Shown piece by piece: positions 1-8,625 of a stretch of DNA of 57,226 nucleotides. The stretch is taken from assembly GCA_902766925.1 (NCBI GenBank), contig CACXFL010000160.1, positions 1 to 57,226 of the forward strand, written 5' to 3'. Under the pieces are notes generated by a model. It was not told where the DNA came from, did not search any database, and saw only the letters and a program-made list of their open reading frames with translations. This DNA comes from an uncultured bacterium (GTDB lineage: Bacteria; Bdellovibrionota_B; Oligoflexia; Oligoflexales; CACXFL01). The position numbers and the translations under genes are program-made. Each line of letters starts with the position of its first letter. The first letter of the stretch is position 1.

Positions 1-1
1 A

Positions 2-652
2 GAGTTTATCTACGGTGGAAAGAAAGTAATTCTAGAGGGAGCTCAAGGAACACTTCTTGATATAGATCATGGAAGTTATCCTTATGTTACATCTAGTTCA
101 ACAACCTCACTTGGAGCTCTTACAAGTATTGGTTTTTCTCCTAAGAATGTAGATAGTATCTACGGTATAGCTAAAGCATATACTACAAGGGTAGGAAGAG
201 GACCTTTCCCTACAGAACTATTTGATGATACTGGTAAAACACTTGCAACTCTAGGAAATGAGTTTGGTGCTACAACCGGAAGAGCAAGACGTTGTGGATG
301 GTTAGACCTAGTTGCTTTAAAATATGCAGTAGAGGTAAATGGGTTAGATGGAATTATCTTAAATAAAATAGATATTTTAGATGATTTTGATGAAATTAAA
401 CTTGCAACCTCTTATAAACATGAAACTTTAGGAACCATAACCTCTTTTCCTTCTAGTACCAGGGTTTTAGAAGGATGTACTCCTGTCTATGAAACATTTA
501 AGGGCTGGAAGAAAAGTTCTAAATCTTTCACTAAAGACACCATAGATATGAATATGAAAAAATATATTTCAAGAGTAGAAGAATATTGTAATTGTAAGGT
601 AGTAGCTATAGGTACAGGAGTAAGTAGACAAGATTATCTATGGTTAGTCTAG
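2..652 (+). CDS. purA: Adenylosuccinate synthase, C-terminal part (cut by window edge)
   Basis: Only the last 216 codons are present; the 5' end lies outside the window. The enzyme joins IMP and aspartate using GTP to give adenylosuccinate, the first committed step to AMP. The reading frame contains the conserved blocks LEGAQGTLLDIDHGSYPYVT, TTRVGRGPFPTE, TGRARRCGWLDL and LNKIDILDDFDEI, which are hallmarks of PurA, and it ends with TAG at 650-652. A strong hairpin follows, so it is probably the last gene of its transcript. Nothing in the visible part looks damaged. Assignment is firm. Confidence 0.95.
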   Translation, partial: EFIYGGKKVILEGAQGTLLDIDHGSYPYVTSSSTTSLGALTSIGFSPKNVDSIYGIAKAYTTRVGRGPFPTELFDDTGKTLATLGNEFGATTGRARRCGWLDLVALKYAVEVNGLDGIILNKIDILDDFDEIKLATSYKHETLGTITSFPSSTRVLEGCTPVYETFKGWKKSSKSFTKDTIDMNMKKYISRVEEYCNCKVVAIGTGVSRQDYLWLV

Positions 653-690
653 TAAGTTATAGATTCTTTTAGATTTTAAGATATGTTATC

Positions 691-722
691 ATATAGCTAC
701 GGGCATTTGTCCGTAGCTATAT
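691..722 (+). terminator. Perfect 12-bp hairpin after purA
   Basis: The arm at 691-702 (ATATAGCTACGG) pairs perfectly with 711-722 around an 8-nt loop, followed by a weakly T-rich stretch. It sits 39 nt after the purA stop and only 22 nt before the next start codon, so it could also be part of the leader of the following gene. Confidence 0.6.
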
Positions 723-744
723 ATTTATCTATAACAATGGACTT

Positions 745-1692
745 ATGTATATGCACTCATCTATTTCCAGTATTTTAAAATCTTTTACCTATACAGACAG
801 TGTTTTAGTTAAAGGTATCAAACAAAGAGCTCTTAATATATCCATAGATTCGGATGTTATATTAAAAACAGGATCTGAGTCTTTTACAATTCTTTCGGAA
901 TATATGAAGGTAGATAGAGGAATTTTAGATATGATCTCCTTTTTTAGAGGTCAGGTTCCTATCAACGCTCATCTAAGTGTAGCCAGTAGAAAAGATATAG
1001 TAAAAGTTTTAGATAATGTTATGTCTACTGGGTTTACTGCAAACTCTTGTATTAGTGAACAAGATCCTAAAGCTAAATCTTCTACTGATGTGAAAATATT
1101 AAATATTGTAAAAATTCTTTCATCTTTTCCAACTCATAGACATTTATTTATCCTCTCAGATATAGAAGAACTTGTATTTTTGAAATTTTTACAAGGATAT
1201 ATAAAAGAAGATAAAAGCGTAGATTTTTTTAAAACCTCTTCCTTTTATAAAAAATATTCCCAGATAGTTAATTTTTCTAAATTAAAAAAACTTCAAATCT
1301 TGATAGATGCCATGTTTATAAAATCAGATGCTCTTTTGAACTTGGAAAAATGTAGATCCTATATTTTAAGTACTGATTCAAGGGTATCTATATTTGATAA
1401 CTACCTAGATATTGCTATAAGTCTAGTAACTTCCAAGATTCTATCTAAAGACAAGTTTGTATATTTTTTAAAATATGCACATGATCATTTTGGAGAGAGT
1501 ATAGAAGATATCCTATCTAAGGTTTATCCTATGGTAGAAGCAAAAATTTTAGAAACTGAAGATTTAAAAATATTTAAAACCGAGGATATCTCTGTTAATA
1601 AACACAAAAAGTTTTGGCTTAGGAATTATCTTCTTCAGGAGAACGAGGATTTTAACTCAGGATTTTTAAAAGCTTATTGTACTGGGGAATAA
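745..1692 (+). CDS. Hypothetical protein, 315 aa
   Basis: I do not recognise this protein. It has no signal peptide and no clear membrane segment. It is rich in Lys, Ile, Leu and Ser, with a predicted mixed or mostly helical character and no catalytic motif I can name. Two ATGs lie close together (745 and 751), and neither has a convincing Shine-Dalgarno sequence. The start is only 22 nt past the hairpin behind purA, so it is either co-transcribed with purA by read-through or has a promoter overlapping that hairpin. A strong bidirectional hairpin follows it. Uninterrupted length and codon use like its neighbours support a real gene. Confidence 0.7.
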   Translation: MYMHSSISSILKSFTYTDSVLVKGIKQRALNISIDSDVILKTGSESFTILSEYMKVDRGILDMISFFRGQVPINAHLSVASRKDIVKVLDNVMSTGFTANSCISEQDPKAKSSTDVKILNIVKILSSFPTHRHLFILSDIEELVFLKFLQGYIKEDKSVDFFKTSSFYKKYSQIVNFSKLKKLQILIDAMFIKSDALLNLEKCRSYILSTDSRVSIFDNYLDIAISLVTSKILSKDKFVYFLKYAHDHFGESIEDILSKVYPMVEAKILETEDLKIFKTEDISVNKHKKFWLRNYLLQENEDFNSGFLKAYCTGE

Positions 1693-1722
1693 GGAAATCA
1701 TCTGATCTTAGATAATCTAATT

Positions 1723-1770
1723 ATTACACCTAAGAGTTAGAACAATTTTATTCTAACTCTTGGGTGTAAT
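1723..1770. terminator. 20-bp hairpin, probable bidirectional terminator
   Basis: The arm 1723-1742 pairs with 1751-1770 over 20 bp with one G-T pair and an 8-nt loop. It lies between two convergent genes (stop of the 745 gene and stop of the minus-strand lipoprotein), where a shared terminator is expected. Confidence 0.75.
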
Positions 1771-1836
1771 AGTATAAAACATAATAATATTATAGTTATT
1801 GATTTAACTTTGCATACGTATTGTAACAAACCAGTA

Positions 1837-2442
1837 TTAGTTTTTATTAAATACGGTTAGGTGTTGAATTTCTCCAGTAGGGGAGACTTGAAGTTCACAG
1901 TTTGATTTAAACTGACCTTGACACAGATTTATAATTTCAGAGTTTATTTGAGCTTCTCTATCTTCTGACCAAGTAGCATAAACTCTAGCTTGTCCTACTG
2001 GGATACTTTGTAATTCGTCTATATAGTAATATAAGGTGTAGTTTTTAGAATCTCCGTTTTTTAAAGAAGAGGAGGCATCTTGATAGAAAGAGGTAATAGC
2101 ATTTGTTTTTATCGAAGTATTATCAGTTTGTTCTGAAAAATACAGGGTAGTTACACAAACACTAACTTCACTGACTCCTATTGTACATGAAGAAAAAAAG
2201 ATTTGAAGATAGGGATCATTTAGACCAGAGAGAGCATCCTCTAATTTGCTATCGTAAATTATACTATCAGAGTCTGATTTTTTAATTTTTAAAGATTTTG
2301 AAAAACTTAGATTTCCATTTCCTAAAAAAGAATAGGTAGCCATATCCCCTTGAATTGAAGCTAGATCGTATTCCACAGTTTTACATGAAGAACAAACAAA
2401 TAGACATGATACTAAACATAAAGTATAATAAAAGCACTTCAT
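1837..2442 (-). CDS. Putative lipoprotein, about 201 aa
   Basis: Unknown function. The N-terminus starting MKCFYYTLCLVSCLFVC is a short basic start followed by a hydrophobic stretch and cysteines (LFVCSSC), fitting a lipoprotein signal peptide cleaved before a Cys. I prefer the ATG at 2440-2442 because GGAG lies 6 nt upstream; an ATG 12 nt earlier at 2454 sits too close to its own AAGGA. The mature part has several further Cys and is predicted to be beta-rich. It lies downstream of flgD on the same strand with about 100 nt between them, where many flagellar clusters carry flgE, but it has no resemblance to a hook protein. Confidence 0.7.
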   Translation of the reverse strand: MKCFYYTLCLVSCLFVCSSCKTVEYDLASIQGDMATYSFLGNGNLSFSKSLKIKKSDSDSIIYDSKLEDALSGLNDPYLQIFFSSCTIGVSEVSVCVTTLYFSEQTDNTSIKTNAITSFYQDASSSLKNGDSKNYTLYYYIDELQSIPVGQARVYATWSEDREAQINSEIINLCQGQFKSNCELQVSPTGEIQHLTVFNKN

Positions 2443-2548
2443 AAATATCTCCATTTCCTTTAAACCTAAAAAGATTTACCTGAAACATCCAGATTTTATT
2501 ATACTTTATTTATAAAGTGTTTTTCAAAGATTTTAAGTAAAAACTAGC

Positions 2549-3625
2549 TTATCCAGGTATCTTAGTTTCACTCTGAGAAGAACCTAGAGAGGAAGTGTTT
2601 TGAGAAATATCGGTAGAATTAGGCTGTACTCTAGATTGAATAGGTGAGGGGGTAGAAATTGAGTTAGAAGTAGGGGAAGAAGGAGTGCTAGGGGTAGAAG
2701 TAGAGGATTTAGCCTGAGTTTCTTTTTTAGTAGAGGTATCTTCAATAGAGGAGATATCTTCAAGTTTTATTTTACCTAAACTGGTTATTAATGGAGAGGA
2801 GCTATCTTTTATATCAACTCCAGTAATTTTTACACTAGTACTCATATCAGCTTGAATACCCGCTCCATTTATATCTGAAGCTTTGATAGTATAGAAATAT
2901 TTACCGTCTGGAGCTTTTTGATTATTTTCAAGTAATCCATCCCAATCAAAGGAGTGAGTTCCCTTCGGACAACTTCCTAAACTCTTAGATACTATAACAT
3001 TTCCAGTTTCATCTGTGATATCTACACTACAACTTGAAGCATCTTGAGGAAGTGAGAAACGGATGTGTTCAGGATTAGAAGCTCCTGTAGAACTATCTAC
3101 ACTCATCCAACCCTGGGATAATTTAACCTCTTTACCTATATAATTAATAAGGTCTTTTGATGTGTTAGAAGACTGCATTTGAATAAGTTTATCCAAAGAA
3201 GTATTCATGTTCATCATCTGTTCTAAGGAGTTAAATTGAGCAAGTCTAGCAGACATTTCAGCGCTATCTTCAGGTTTTAGAGGATCTTGATTACTGAGTT
3301 GAGTTATAAATAGTTTTAAAAAATCATCTTTATTTAAAACATTCTTAGGATCCTGTCTTTTAGGCTTTCCATACTCAGAAAGTTTAGATAAAAACTCTTC
3401 TTGGCTTTCTTCTCCAGTAAATACAGATCCCTTGTTTTTACTAGAAGTTGTTCTATCCTTTTGTATTTCTTCGTTAGAACTTTTTAGTAGTTCTTCAAAA
3501 TTTATCTTATTTTCACTTTGAGTTCCTTCTTGATTAGAACTTACTGGAGTAGAAGTAGGAGTAGCTGGAGCTTGTCTAAGAGCGGAACCTAGTTGGTTTA
3601 CTGTAGAAGAAATATTAGCTGACAT
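2549..3625 (-). CDS. flgD: Flagellar hook assembly scaffold FlgD, 358 aa
   Basis: FlgD caps the growing flagellar hook and recruits FlgE subunits; it is exported and later discarded. The signature block is at about residues 100-150 (LNKDDFLKLFITQLSNQDPL, then AQFNSLEQMMNMN), followed by the FlgD Ig-like/tudor region (GEVKLSQGW-like start, then CSVDITDETGNV and SFDWDGLLENNQKAPDGKYFY). The protein is longer than usual because both ends are low-complexity Ser/Thr/Pro/Gln: about 95 residues before the core and about 70 after it. It follows fliK by 80 nt on the same strand and is probably co-transcribed with it. A hook gene flgE does not follow, unlike many hook operons. Confidence 0.93.
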   Translation of the reverse strand: MSANISSTVNQLGSALRQAPATPTSTPVSSNQEGTQSENKINFEELLKSSNEEIQKDRTTSSKNKGSVFTGEESQEEFLSKLSEYGKPKRQDPKNVLNKDDFLKLFITQLSNQDPLKPEDSAEMSARLAQFNSLEQMMNMNTSLDKLIQMQSSNTSKDLINYIGKEVKLSQGWMSVDSSTGASNPEHIRFSLPQDASSCSVDITDETGNVIVSKSLGSCPKGTHSFDWDGLLENNQKAPDGKYFYTIKASDINGAGIQADMSTSVKITGVDIKDSSSPLITSLGKIKLEDISSIEDTSTKKETQAKSSTSTPSTPSSPTSNSISTPSPIQSRVQPNSTDISQNTSSLGSSQSETKIPG

Positions 3626-3705
3626 ATGATCCTCATAATATGGATTACATTAATTAAAGATATAATAAATTACCTAAACCCTTTTTAGCTTCTACCCATA
3701 TTATA

Positions 3706-5253
3706 TCAGATAAGAACCTGAATCTTTCCAGAATGGTTTATTTTTTTTCTAGAATATGATGAATCTGTTTTTACCTCTTGGTTAAAACTATCTGAGGTTG
3801 AAGAACTATATCCTTGATCTGTAAAACTATCTTGAGAATAAGAAGAGCTATTTCCCTGTTCTGAGTATGGGTAAGAACCAGATCCAGTACCTTGCTCTTG
3901 GTAGTTATAACCACTATTTTCGGTATTGGAAGGTAGAACCGTAGCCCATTCGGTAGAAGAACTAGATTGAACCGAGATACCTCCATCAAATCTAAGTTGG
4001 TTTTGTTCTAAACTATCTTTCAATGCTGTGATATTTTTAGTTAGAAGATCTTTTACTTCATTATTTGTAGTGTCTATATTTAAACTCATATTTCCATTAT
4101 TTTTTTCTACACTAATTGTAAGTTTTCCAAGTCCATATTTTTCTAGATTAATACTAGAAGAACTCTTATTAGATGAAATTAAAAATGAAGCTTCGGTTAC
4201 AAGAGAGTTAACTACTTCATTTAAAACTAAACCTTCATCTGGCAAAGACTGTCCAAAATTAATAGAGCTTACTGGTTGGAAAGATCCTTTATCTATATAA
4301 GGTATATAACCAGTATCTAGATCAGATTCTGAACTAAACTCATTTGAGTTTGTTTGGTTTTGACTATTTTGATCAAGATACATAGTAGGGTTAACATAGT
4401 TTTTAAAATAGGAGGTATCAGTTGGGATGTTTTTTACCAGTGTGGAAGAATCCTTATTTGAAAAGTAATTGGAGACGTTATTAACAGTAGGAGGCATCTT
4501 ATGAACTATGTTCATAGCTCCAGTAGGGTCTAGTCTTGAAGGCATAGGGGAGCTGATAGAAGGTTTAGATACTGGCTGAGTTATATTAGAAGATGGATTC
4601 TTAGAATCAGATGATATTTTTTCTAATAGATTTGATAGTTTATTTAAATCTAGATCTTCTATAGTGTTATTATTTTGAGTAACTGTAGTTAAGTTAGCCC
4701 CATCAGTTGAGTTTGATTGAACAAGTTCATTCATATAATTTTTGTCGTTATATGAGGATGAAGGTTGAGAACTAAGAGTTTTAAACAAGGAGTTTTTATC
4801 TAAACTTTCTACAGAATTAAAATCTAGAGTTTTTGTATTATCTTGGGTAGTAGTTAGTGAGTCATCTACAGGGACAGAGTTATCTACAGGAATTGATTTT
4901 GTAAGTTCAGGTGTTTTTAAGTTATGCTGATCGATATCTTGTAGATAAATAGCTGATAACATCAGAGGAACAAGTTCTTTTTGATCGTCATCACTGTTAT
5001 CATCTAAAATAGGTATATGCTTTTTAACAAGATCGGAATCTATATTATTGGTTAAAGTATCTAGATTTATATCCATTTTATTACCAGTTACCGATTGATG
5101 ATCCTCCATCATGCTAGGATCTGTGGATTCTAGGGAAATAAAAGAACTAAAATCACTACTGGCTTTATCACTAACTTGCATAGTGGTAGTCAATGGGTTA
5201 TTTGATATAGAAGGGAATAAACTAGGTCCGTCTTCCAATAACTTGTTTAACAT
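3706..5253 (-). CDS. fliK: Flagellar hook-length control protein FliK, 515 aa
   Basis: FliK measures hook length and switches the export apparatus from hook to filament substrates. The first ~330 residues are low-complexity, Ser/Asn/Thr/Asp-rich, as expected for the secreted ruler part. At about residues 345-430 lies the conserved C-terminal domain (Flg_hook), seen as LEKYGLGKLTISVEKNNGNM followed by a segment on LTKNITALKDSLEQNQLRF. A further Gln/Ser/Tyr-rich tail follows. The gene is directly upstream of flgD on the same strand, the standard order. The domain match and context make the call good despite the divergent N-terminus. Confidence 0.85.
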   Translation of the reverse strand: MLNKLLEDGPSLFPSISNNPLTTTMQVSDKASSDFSSFISLESTDPSMMEDHQSVTGNKMDINLDTLTNNIDSDLVKKHIPILDDNSDDDQKELVPLMLSAIYLQDIDQHNLKTPELTKSIPVDNSVPVDDSLTTTQDNTKTLDFNSVESLDKNSLFKTLSSQPSSSYNDKNYMNELVQSNSTDGANLTTVTQNNNTIEDLDLNKLSNLLEKISSDSKNPSSNITQPVSKPSISSPMPSRLDPTGAMNIVHKMPPTVNNVSNYFSNKDSSTLVKNIPTDTSYFKNYVNPTMYLDQNSQNQTNSNEFSSESDLDTGYIPYIDKGSFQPVSSINFGQSLPDEGLVLNEVVNSLVTEASFLISSNKSSSSINLEKYGLGKLTISVEKNNGNMSLNIDTTNNEVKDLLTKNITALKDSLEQNQLRFDGGISVQSSSSTEWATVLPSNTENSGYNYQEQGTGSGSYPYSEQGNSSSYSQDSFTDQGYSSSTSDSFNQEVKTDSSYSRKKINHSGKIQVLI

Positions 5254-5384
5254 CCGATGTTTTCCTTTTTTTGAATTTAAATTACTAGTATTAATAAAAA
5301 ATTTATCTATTAATTAGCACAATACGTGCCATAGATTATATCCAGTAATTATAGGAAGATATCTATCATAAGATTGGATAAGGG

Positions 5385-5419
5385 GGCATATTTTTCCCCT
5401 CACTAGGAAATATATGCCC
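5385..5419 (-). terminator. Hairpin after AraC-type regulator
   Basis: GGGCATAT at 5385 onward pairs with ATATGCCC ending at 5419, with A/T-rich extension of the stem and one mismatch. It sits 38 nt downstream of the stop of the minus-strand AraC-type gene and upstream of fliK, so it likely separates these transcripts. Confidence 0.5.
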
Positions 5420-5456
5420 ACGGTAGGTCTAAATAAGAAGAAAGTCTGAAATCCTA

Positions 5457-6008
5457 TCAAACCACCAATGCTTCGGTAGGTCTAAAATGCGAAGATATGT
5501 AGTTATTGGTTAACTTCATACTATTTATAACTGTTATCTTTGGAATAAATATGTCTTTTACCATAAGTGTTGGTAGAAGACGAGGAATCTCTGGTGTATC
5601 AAGATCATATAGTTCATATTTTTTTCTATAATCTGTAGGGTTTAAGTTAAATATCTTTTTAAAGCATCTACAGTAATGTGCTGAACTTACAAATCCACAG
5701 ATATTAGATATATCCTTTATGTTCCAATCAGGTTGTTCTCGTATAAGTTGAGAAGATAGAATAGTACGATATATCCATAACCATTTTATGGGAGAAATTC
5801 CACAATCTTTCTTAAATACTCTTATAGCGTTAAATTTCGAAAGCCCAATATTTTGTTCTATAAAATCTAGGTTTATATCCTCTTGGTAACTATCCAAAAA
5901 TATTTTAAGTATCTTTTTTGTGTAAAGTGACATTCTTATGTTTATAAAAGAATTTATTAAAGACGCAGAACTAAAATTTGGATTGAATTTAAATTGTTCT
6001 TGCAACAT
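5457..6008 (-). CDS. AraC-family transcriptional regulator, 183 aa
   Basis: Two helix-turn-helix motifs of the AraC type are visible: INLDFIEQNIGLSKFNAIRV followed by FKKDCGISPIKWLWIYR (about residues 44-84), and the second with WNIKDISNICGFVSSAHYCR and FKKIFNLNPTDYRKKY (about 98-135). There is no long sensory domain before the DNA-binding part (about 40 residues only) and a ~45-residue tail after it, so it is a small regulator without an obvious ligand domain. The start at 6008 is supported by a strong GGAGG about 7 nt upstream. The ~430 bp ahead of the gene holds long dyads, which may form a structured leader or operator. The target is unknown. Confidence 0.85.
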   Translation of the reverse strand: MLQEQFKFNPNFSSASLINSFINIRMSLYTKKILKIFLDSYQEDINLDFIEQNIGLSKFNAIRVFKKDCGISPIKWLWIYRTILSSQLIREQPDWNIKDISNICGFVSSAHYCRCFKKIFNLNPTDYRKKYELYDLDTPEIPRLLPTLMVKDIFIPKITVINSMKLTNNYISSHFRPTEALVV

Positions 6009-6041
6009 AAAAATCCTCCTCTAACGTTAAATAGTGGTATT

Positions 6042-6141
6042 AGATTGGAAAAGTGTTTCCATTAACTTAAACGGAGGGTTCTTTCTTTATTTCCAAAAGA
6101 AAACTCTTTAAAACGATGGTACTACTACCACTTTTCCATCT
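6042..6141 (-). other. Long dyad / possible structured leader ahead of AraC gene
   Basis: The segment 6042-6055 (AGATTGGAAAAGTG) is the reverse complement of 6129-6141 apart from one bulged base. Inside it, 6075-6084 and about 6096-6107 form a further imperfect hairpin. On the minus strand this whole block would be in the 5' leader of the AraC-type gene. It may also be an operator or a small RNA; no known riboswitch is recognised. Confidence 0.35.
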
Positions 6142-6262
6142 GACTTCTACTGAGCAAATTGGATACCAAGAATTTGACTAGAATTGATGAATTAAATGAT
6201 TAGAAATTATTCAGAAATAGGAGTTTTTTTAGGATATTGGTAACAAAATATAGTAGAGTCTT

Positions 6263-6314
6263 ATAAAACTGGTATAGTTTTGATACCAGTTTTATACCTG
6301 TATAAAACTGGTAT
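6263..6314. repeat. Three copies of a 13-mer, middle copy inverted
   Basis: ATAAAACTGGTAT occurs at 6263-6275 and 6302-6314; its exact reverse complement is at 6283-6295. The middle copy can pair with either neighbour, giving two mutually exclusive 13-bp hairpins with 7-nt and 6-nt loops. It lies in the AraC-tRNA intergenic region. Confidence 0.85.
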
Positions 6315-6389
6315 GAGCGATACTTAAAGTTCTAGGAAAGTTGAGCTAAAGATTACGAGATTTATAAGTTACTAGAAGAAAGGTTGGTC

Positions 6390-6418
6390 TTGACAAAACA
6401 TAGTCTACTTTTTAGTGT
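6390..6418 (+). promoter_or_regulatory. Probable promoter of tRNA-Val
   Basis: A consensus TTGACA at 6390-6395 is followed after 17 nt by TAGTGT at 6413-6418, a weak -10. Transcription would begin about 15 nt before the mature tRNA. Confidence 0.5.
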
Positions 6419-6439
6419 AGAAGAAGTGATGTTATAAGT

Positions 6440-6513
<74 letters not shown>

Positions 6514-6516
6514 TTT

Positions 6517-7746
6517 TTAAAACGTTGCCTTTAGTGTTAGATAACATACATTTTTAAGATAAGACTCACCAAACTCAGTATTTTTACTTCCTATATTAAA
6601 CATTGGAGATAGTCCCATTGATACGATAGGGGATACTTTGTAGTCTATGTCTATATTTATAAAACTACTTTTATCCAAGATGTTATAAAGCCAAGAGGTT
6701 GTAAATTTCATCTTTTTTATAGTATCTTCATCGTTATAAGCTAAAAATACATAATTTCTTCCTATGATAGTTGTAGGAGGATTTACAGAAGCTTTAGCAA
6801 TTCTTTTCCTTCGTTTCTCATCTTCCAAAAAGTTTACTGTTTGTTCTTCGTCTAATCCAGATTCTTTATATATAGTTTCTAGTACCAAACTTCTTTTAGA
6901 TGATAGAACGAGTCTTAATCCTCCTACAACATATACGGAAGAATCTGATAGAGCTTTATCAGTAAAATCTCTTTCAGGTTCTTGAACTGAATAAGAAGTA
7001 TCAGGACGTTTTTGTCTTGTTTGATACCTTCCATCAACATGGGTTTCTATGAAATCATTCCAGAATTTGTTCATAGATAGTCCAAAAGTAGATTTTTCAG
7101 TTCGATTAAACATATATTGAACACTAGTATCCATACCAAATAGTTCAAAATAATTTTTTGATAAAATACTAAAATCTTCTACTGAAGAATCTCTTTTAGG
7201 AATAAAACTAATAGAAGAGGTAATAAGATCCGATTGAAATCCTATACGAGTAAAAAACTTACCTTCTCTTTGTTTCAGTGGATCATAGATATCTTTATCT
7301 TGGTTTAATAAATCCGAAGGATTTATTAAAAATCCACTACCATCAAACTCTAATTTTTTACCTACACTAAAGAATATATTTTTGGTTGTAAAAAAATGGG
7401 CATAAGCTTGTGCAACCACTAATTCAAGATCATTTGTAGGGTTTAATTTAGGGGTTCTTATAACAGGATCAAATACTACTTCATTAATATATTTAAAACT
7501 CTTTGAAAATTTAAATGATAGGTACAACTGATCTGCAAAATTACGATAATCATCTTTAAAATATATGGCATCTTTTCTTAAATCAATATAGGCTCTTCTG
7601 TAGATAAGTTCTGGAGAAAAAGAGGTTGAAAAAGATCCTTGATTAATGGTAGTAGAGGCGTAAGTTAAAGAAGTAGATAAAAATACTACTGTAGCTACTA
7701 GGTATACTACAGCTTTTGTAAGATGTAAAAACTTAGGATTAGACAT
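6517..7746 (-). CDS. Putative outer-membrane beta-barrel protein, 409 aa
   Basis: The first ~30 residues form a classic signal peptide (hydrophobic run VVYLVATVVFLSTSLTYA, cleavage likely after the YAS/ASTT region). The mature protein alternates hydrophobic and polar residues in many short predicted strands separated by charged loops, and ends in a C-terminal phenylalanine (LTLKATF), the usual outer-membrane insertion signal. This supports a porin-like barrel; no substrate is suggested. AAGAGG lies just upstream of the ATG. The gene stands alone: its 3' end meets tRNA-Val, and its 5' end is divergent from the phosphopantetheinyl transferase gene. Confidence 0.75.
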   Translation of the reverse strand: MSNPKFLHLTKAVVYLVATVVFLSTSLTYASTTINQGSFSTSFSPELIYRRAYIDLRKDAIYFKDDYRNFADQLYLSFKFSKSFKYINEVVFDPVIRTPKLNPTNDLELVVAQAYAHFFTTKNIFFSVGKKLEFDGSGFLINPSDLLNQDKDIYDPLKQREGKFFTRIGFQSDLITSSISFIPKRDSSVEDFSILSKNYFELFGMDTSVQYMFNRTEKSTFGLSMNKFWNDFIETHVDGRYQTRQKRPDTSYSVQEPERDFTDKALSDSSVYVVGGLRLVLSSKRSLVLETIYKESGLDEEQTVNFLEDEKRRKRIAKASVNPPTTIIGRNYVFLAYNDEDTIKKMKFTTSWLYNILDKSSFINIDIDYKVSPIVSMGLSPMFNIGSKNTEFGESYLKNVCYLTLKATF

Positions 7747-7808
7747 ATAAAATACCTCTTATAAAAAAACTACTAATATAAGACAAGAAAAAGATTTATC
7801 TAATAATT

Positions 7809-8525
7809 ATGAACCAGATACACACTAACATCTTTAATGATATCAAAAAGTATCGTATTTTTTTACAAGAAAATATCTGTCTTTATTATCTTCCGTACTC
7901 AGCTTCTCATTCATACTTAGAGTCTATGTACCGAGAAATAATAGATCTATACCCCAATCTAGAATATAATACTTCATCTAAAATTAAGTTAAAACAGGAT
8001 GAGTTTATATTATCAAGATGGCTGTATAATCAGGTTATGAAAACTGAGTTTAATAGGAAAGATAGTATTTTGGAGAAGAACCAAGACTCAAGTCTTGTTT
8101 TTCCAGATTGTTGTAGAGTTTCTTTGTCTCATAAAAAAGGAGATGTTCTTTTAGGAATTAGTTCCACCTATCCCGGGGTGGGGGTAGATATAGAAAGAGA
8201 GGTTAAAACCTCTCTTTCAGATAGAATTTTAACTCAAGATGAGTATGTCTTTTTTAATAATAACAGTATCTCAGATGAGTTAATTTTAGGTCTGATATTC
8301 TCATTTAAAGAAAGTATATTTAAAGCCTTTTATCCTATAGTAAAAAAGATGCTATACTTTAAAGAAGCTAGTGTTATTGATCTAGATTATAAAACTCACA
8401 ATATTGTAGCTCGTATTTTTTTTGATCATCCTGGGATAAAAGAAGATATAGTACGGGGCAAGTATTTAGTTATAAAAGAAAACTCTCACACAAATATAAT
8501 AACTGTAGCTTGGATAGAAAATTAA
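7809..8525 (+). CDS. 4'-phosphopantetheinyl transferase, EntD-like, 238 aa
   Basis: Such enzymes move the phosphopantetheine arm of CoA onto a Ser of an acyl or peptidyl carrier protein. The family motifs are clear: VSLSHKKGDVLL (residues 104-115), GVGVDIE with the Mg-binding Asp127 and Glu129, and FSFKESIFKAF with the KES triad at 167-169. Length and motif order fit the EntD/Sfp-type group rather than the short AcpS type, suggesting a carrier protein of a secondary or specialised pathway. It is monocistronic, ended by a hairpin. In the same window lie a ketosynthase pair, a FabL-like reductase and an acyl reductase, which would be logical users, but they are over 22 kb away. Confidence 0.88.
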   Translation: MNQIHTNIFNDIKKYRIFLQENICLYYLPYSASHSYLESMYREIIDLYPNLEYNTSSKIKLKQDEFILSRWLYNQVMKTEFNRKDSILEKNQDSSLVFPDCCRVSLSHKKGDVLLGISSTYPGVGVDIEREVKTSLSDRILTQDEYVFFNNNSISDELILGLIFSFKESIFKAFYPIVKKMLYFKEASVIDLDYKTHNIVARIFFDHPGIKEDIVRGKYLVIKENSHTNIITVAWIEN

Positions 8526-8528
8526 TAA

Positions 8529-8569
8529 AAAAAGATACCCACTACTAAGTAAGGGGTATCTTTTTATTT
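8529..8569 (+). terminator. Rho-independent terminator after PPTase
   Basis: AAAAAGATACCC pairs with GGGTATCTTTTT (arm 2 about 8554-8565) around a 13-nt loop, followed by a long T-rich tract. Confidence 0.85.
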
Positions 8570-8600
8570 TTATTTTTATTTTTATTTTTGATTTTTTATT
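8561..8600. repeat. TTTTTA hexanucleotide microsatellite
   Basis: Directly after the terminator stem, the unit TTTTTA repeats about five to six times before decaying into T-rich sequence. Such tracts can change length by slippage. Confidence 0.8.
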
Positions 8601-8625
8601 TTTTTATCTTTTGAGCAATGTTTTA

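Larger units (their letters stand above)
6142..6439. other. Non-coding interval ahead of tRNA-Val
   Basis: I see no credible gene here. It contains a three-copy inverted/direct repeat (6263-6314, listed separately) and the likely promoter of the tRNA gene at 6390-6418. Confidence 0.5.

Noticed and set aside
3771-4300. Extra frames opposite or within fliK
   Set aside because: They sit inside the low-complexity fliK gene in other frames and have no ribosome sites or recognisable motifs.
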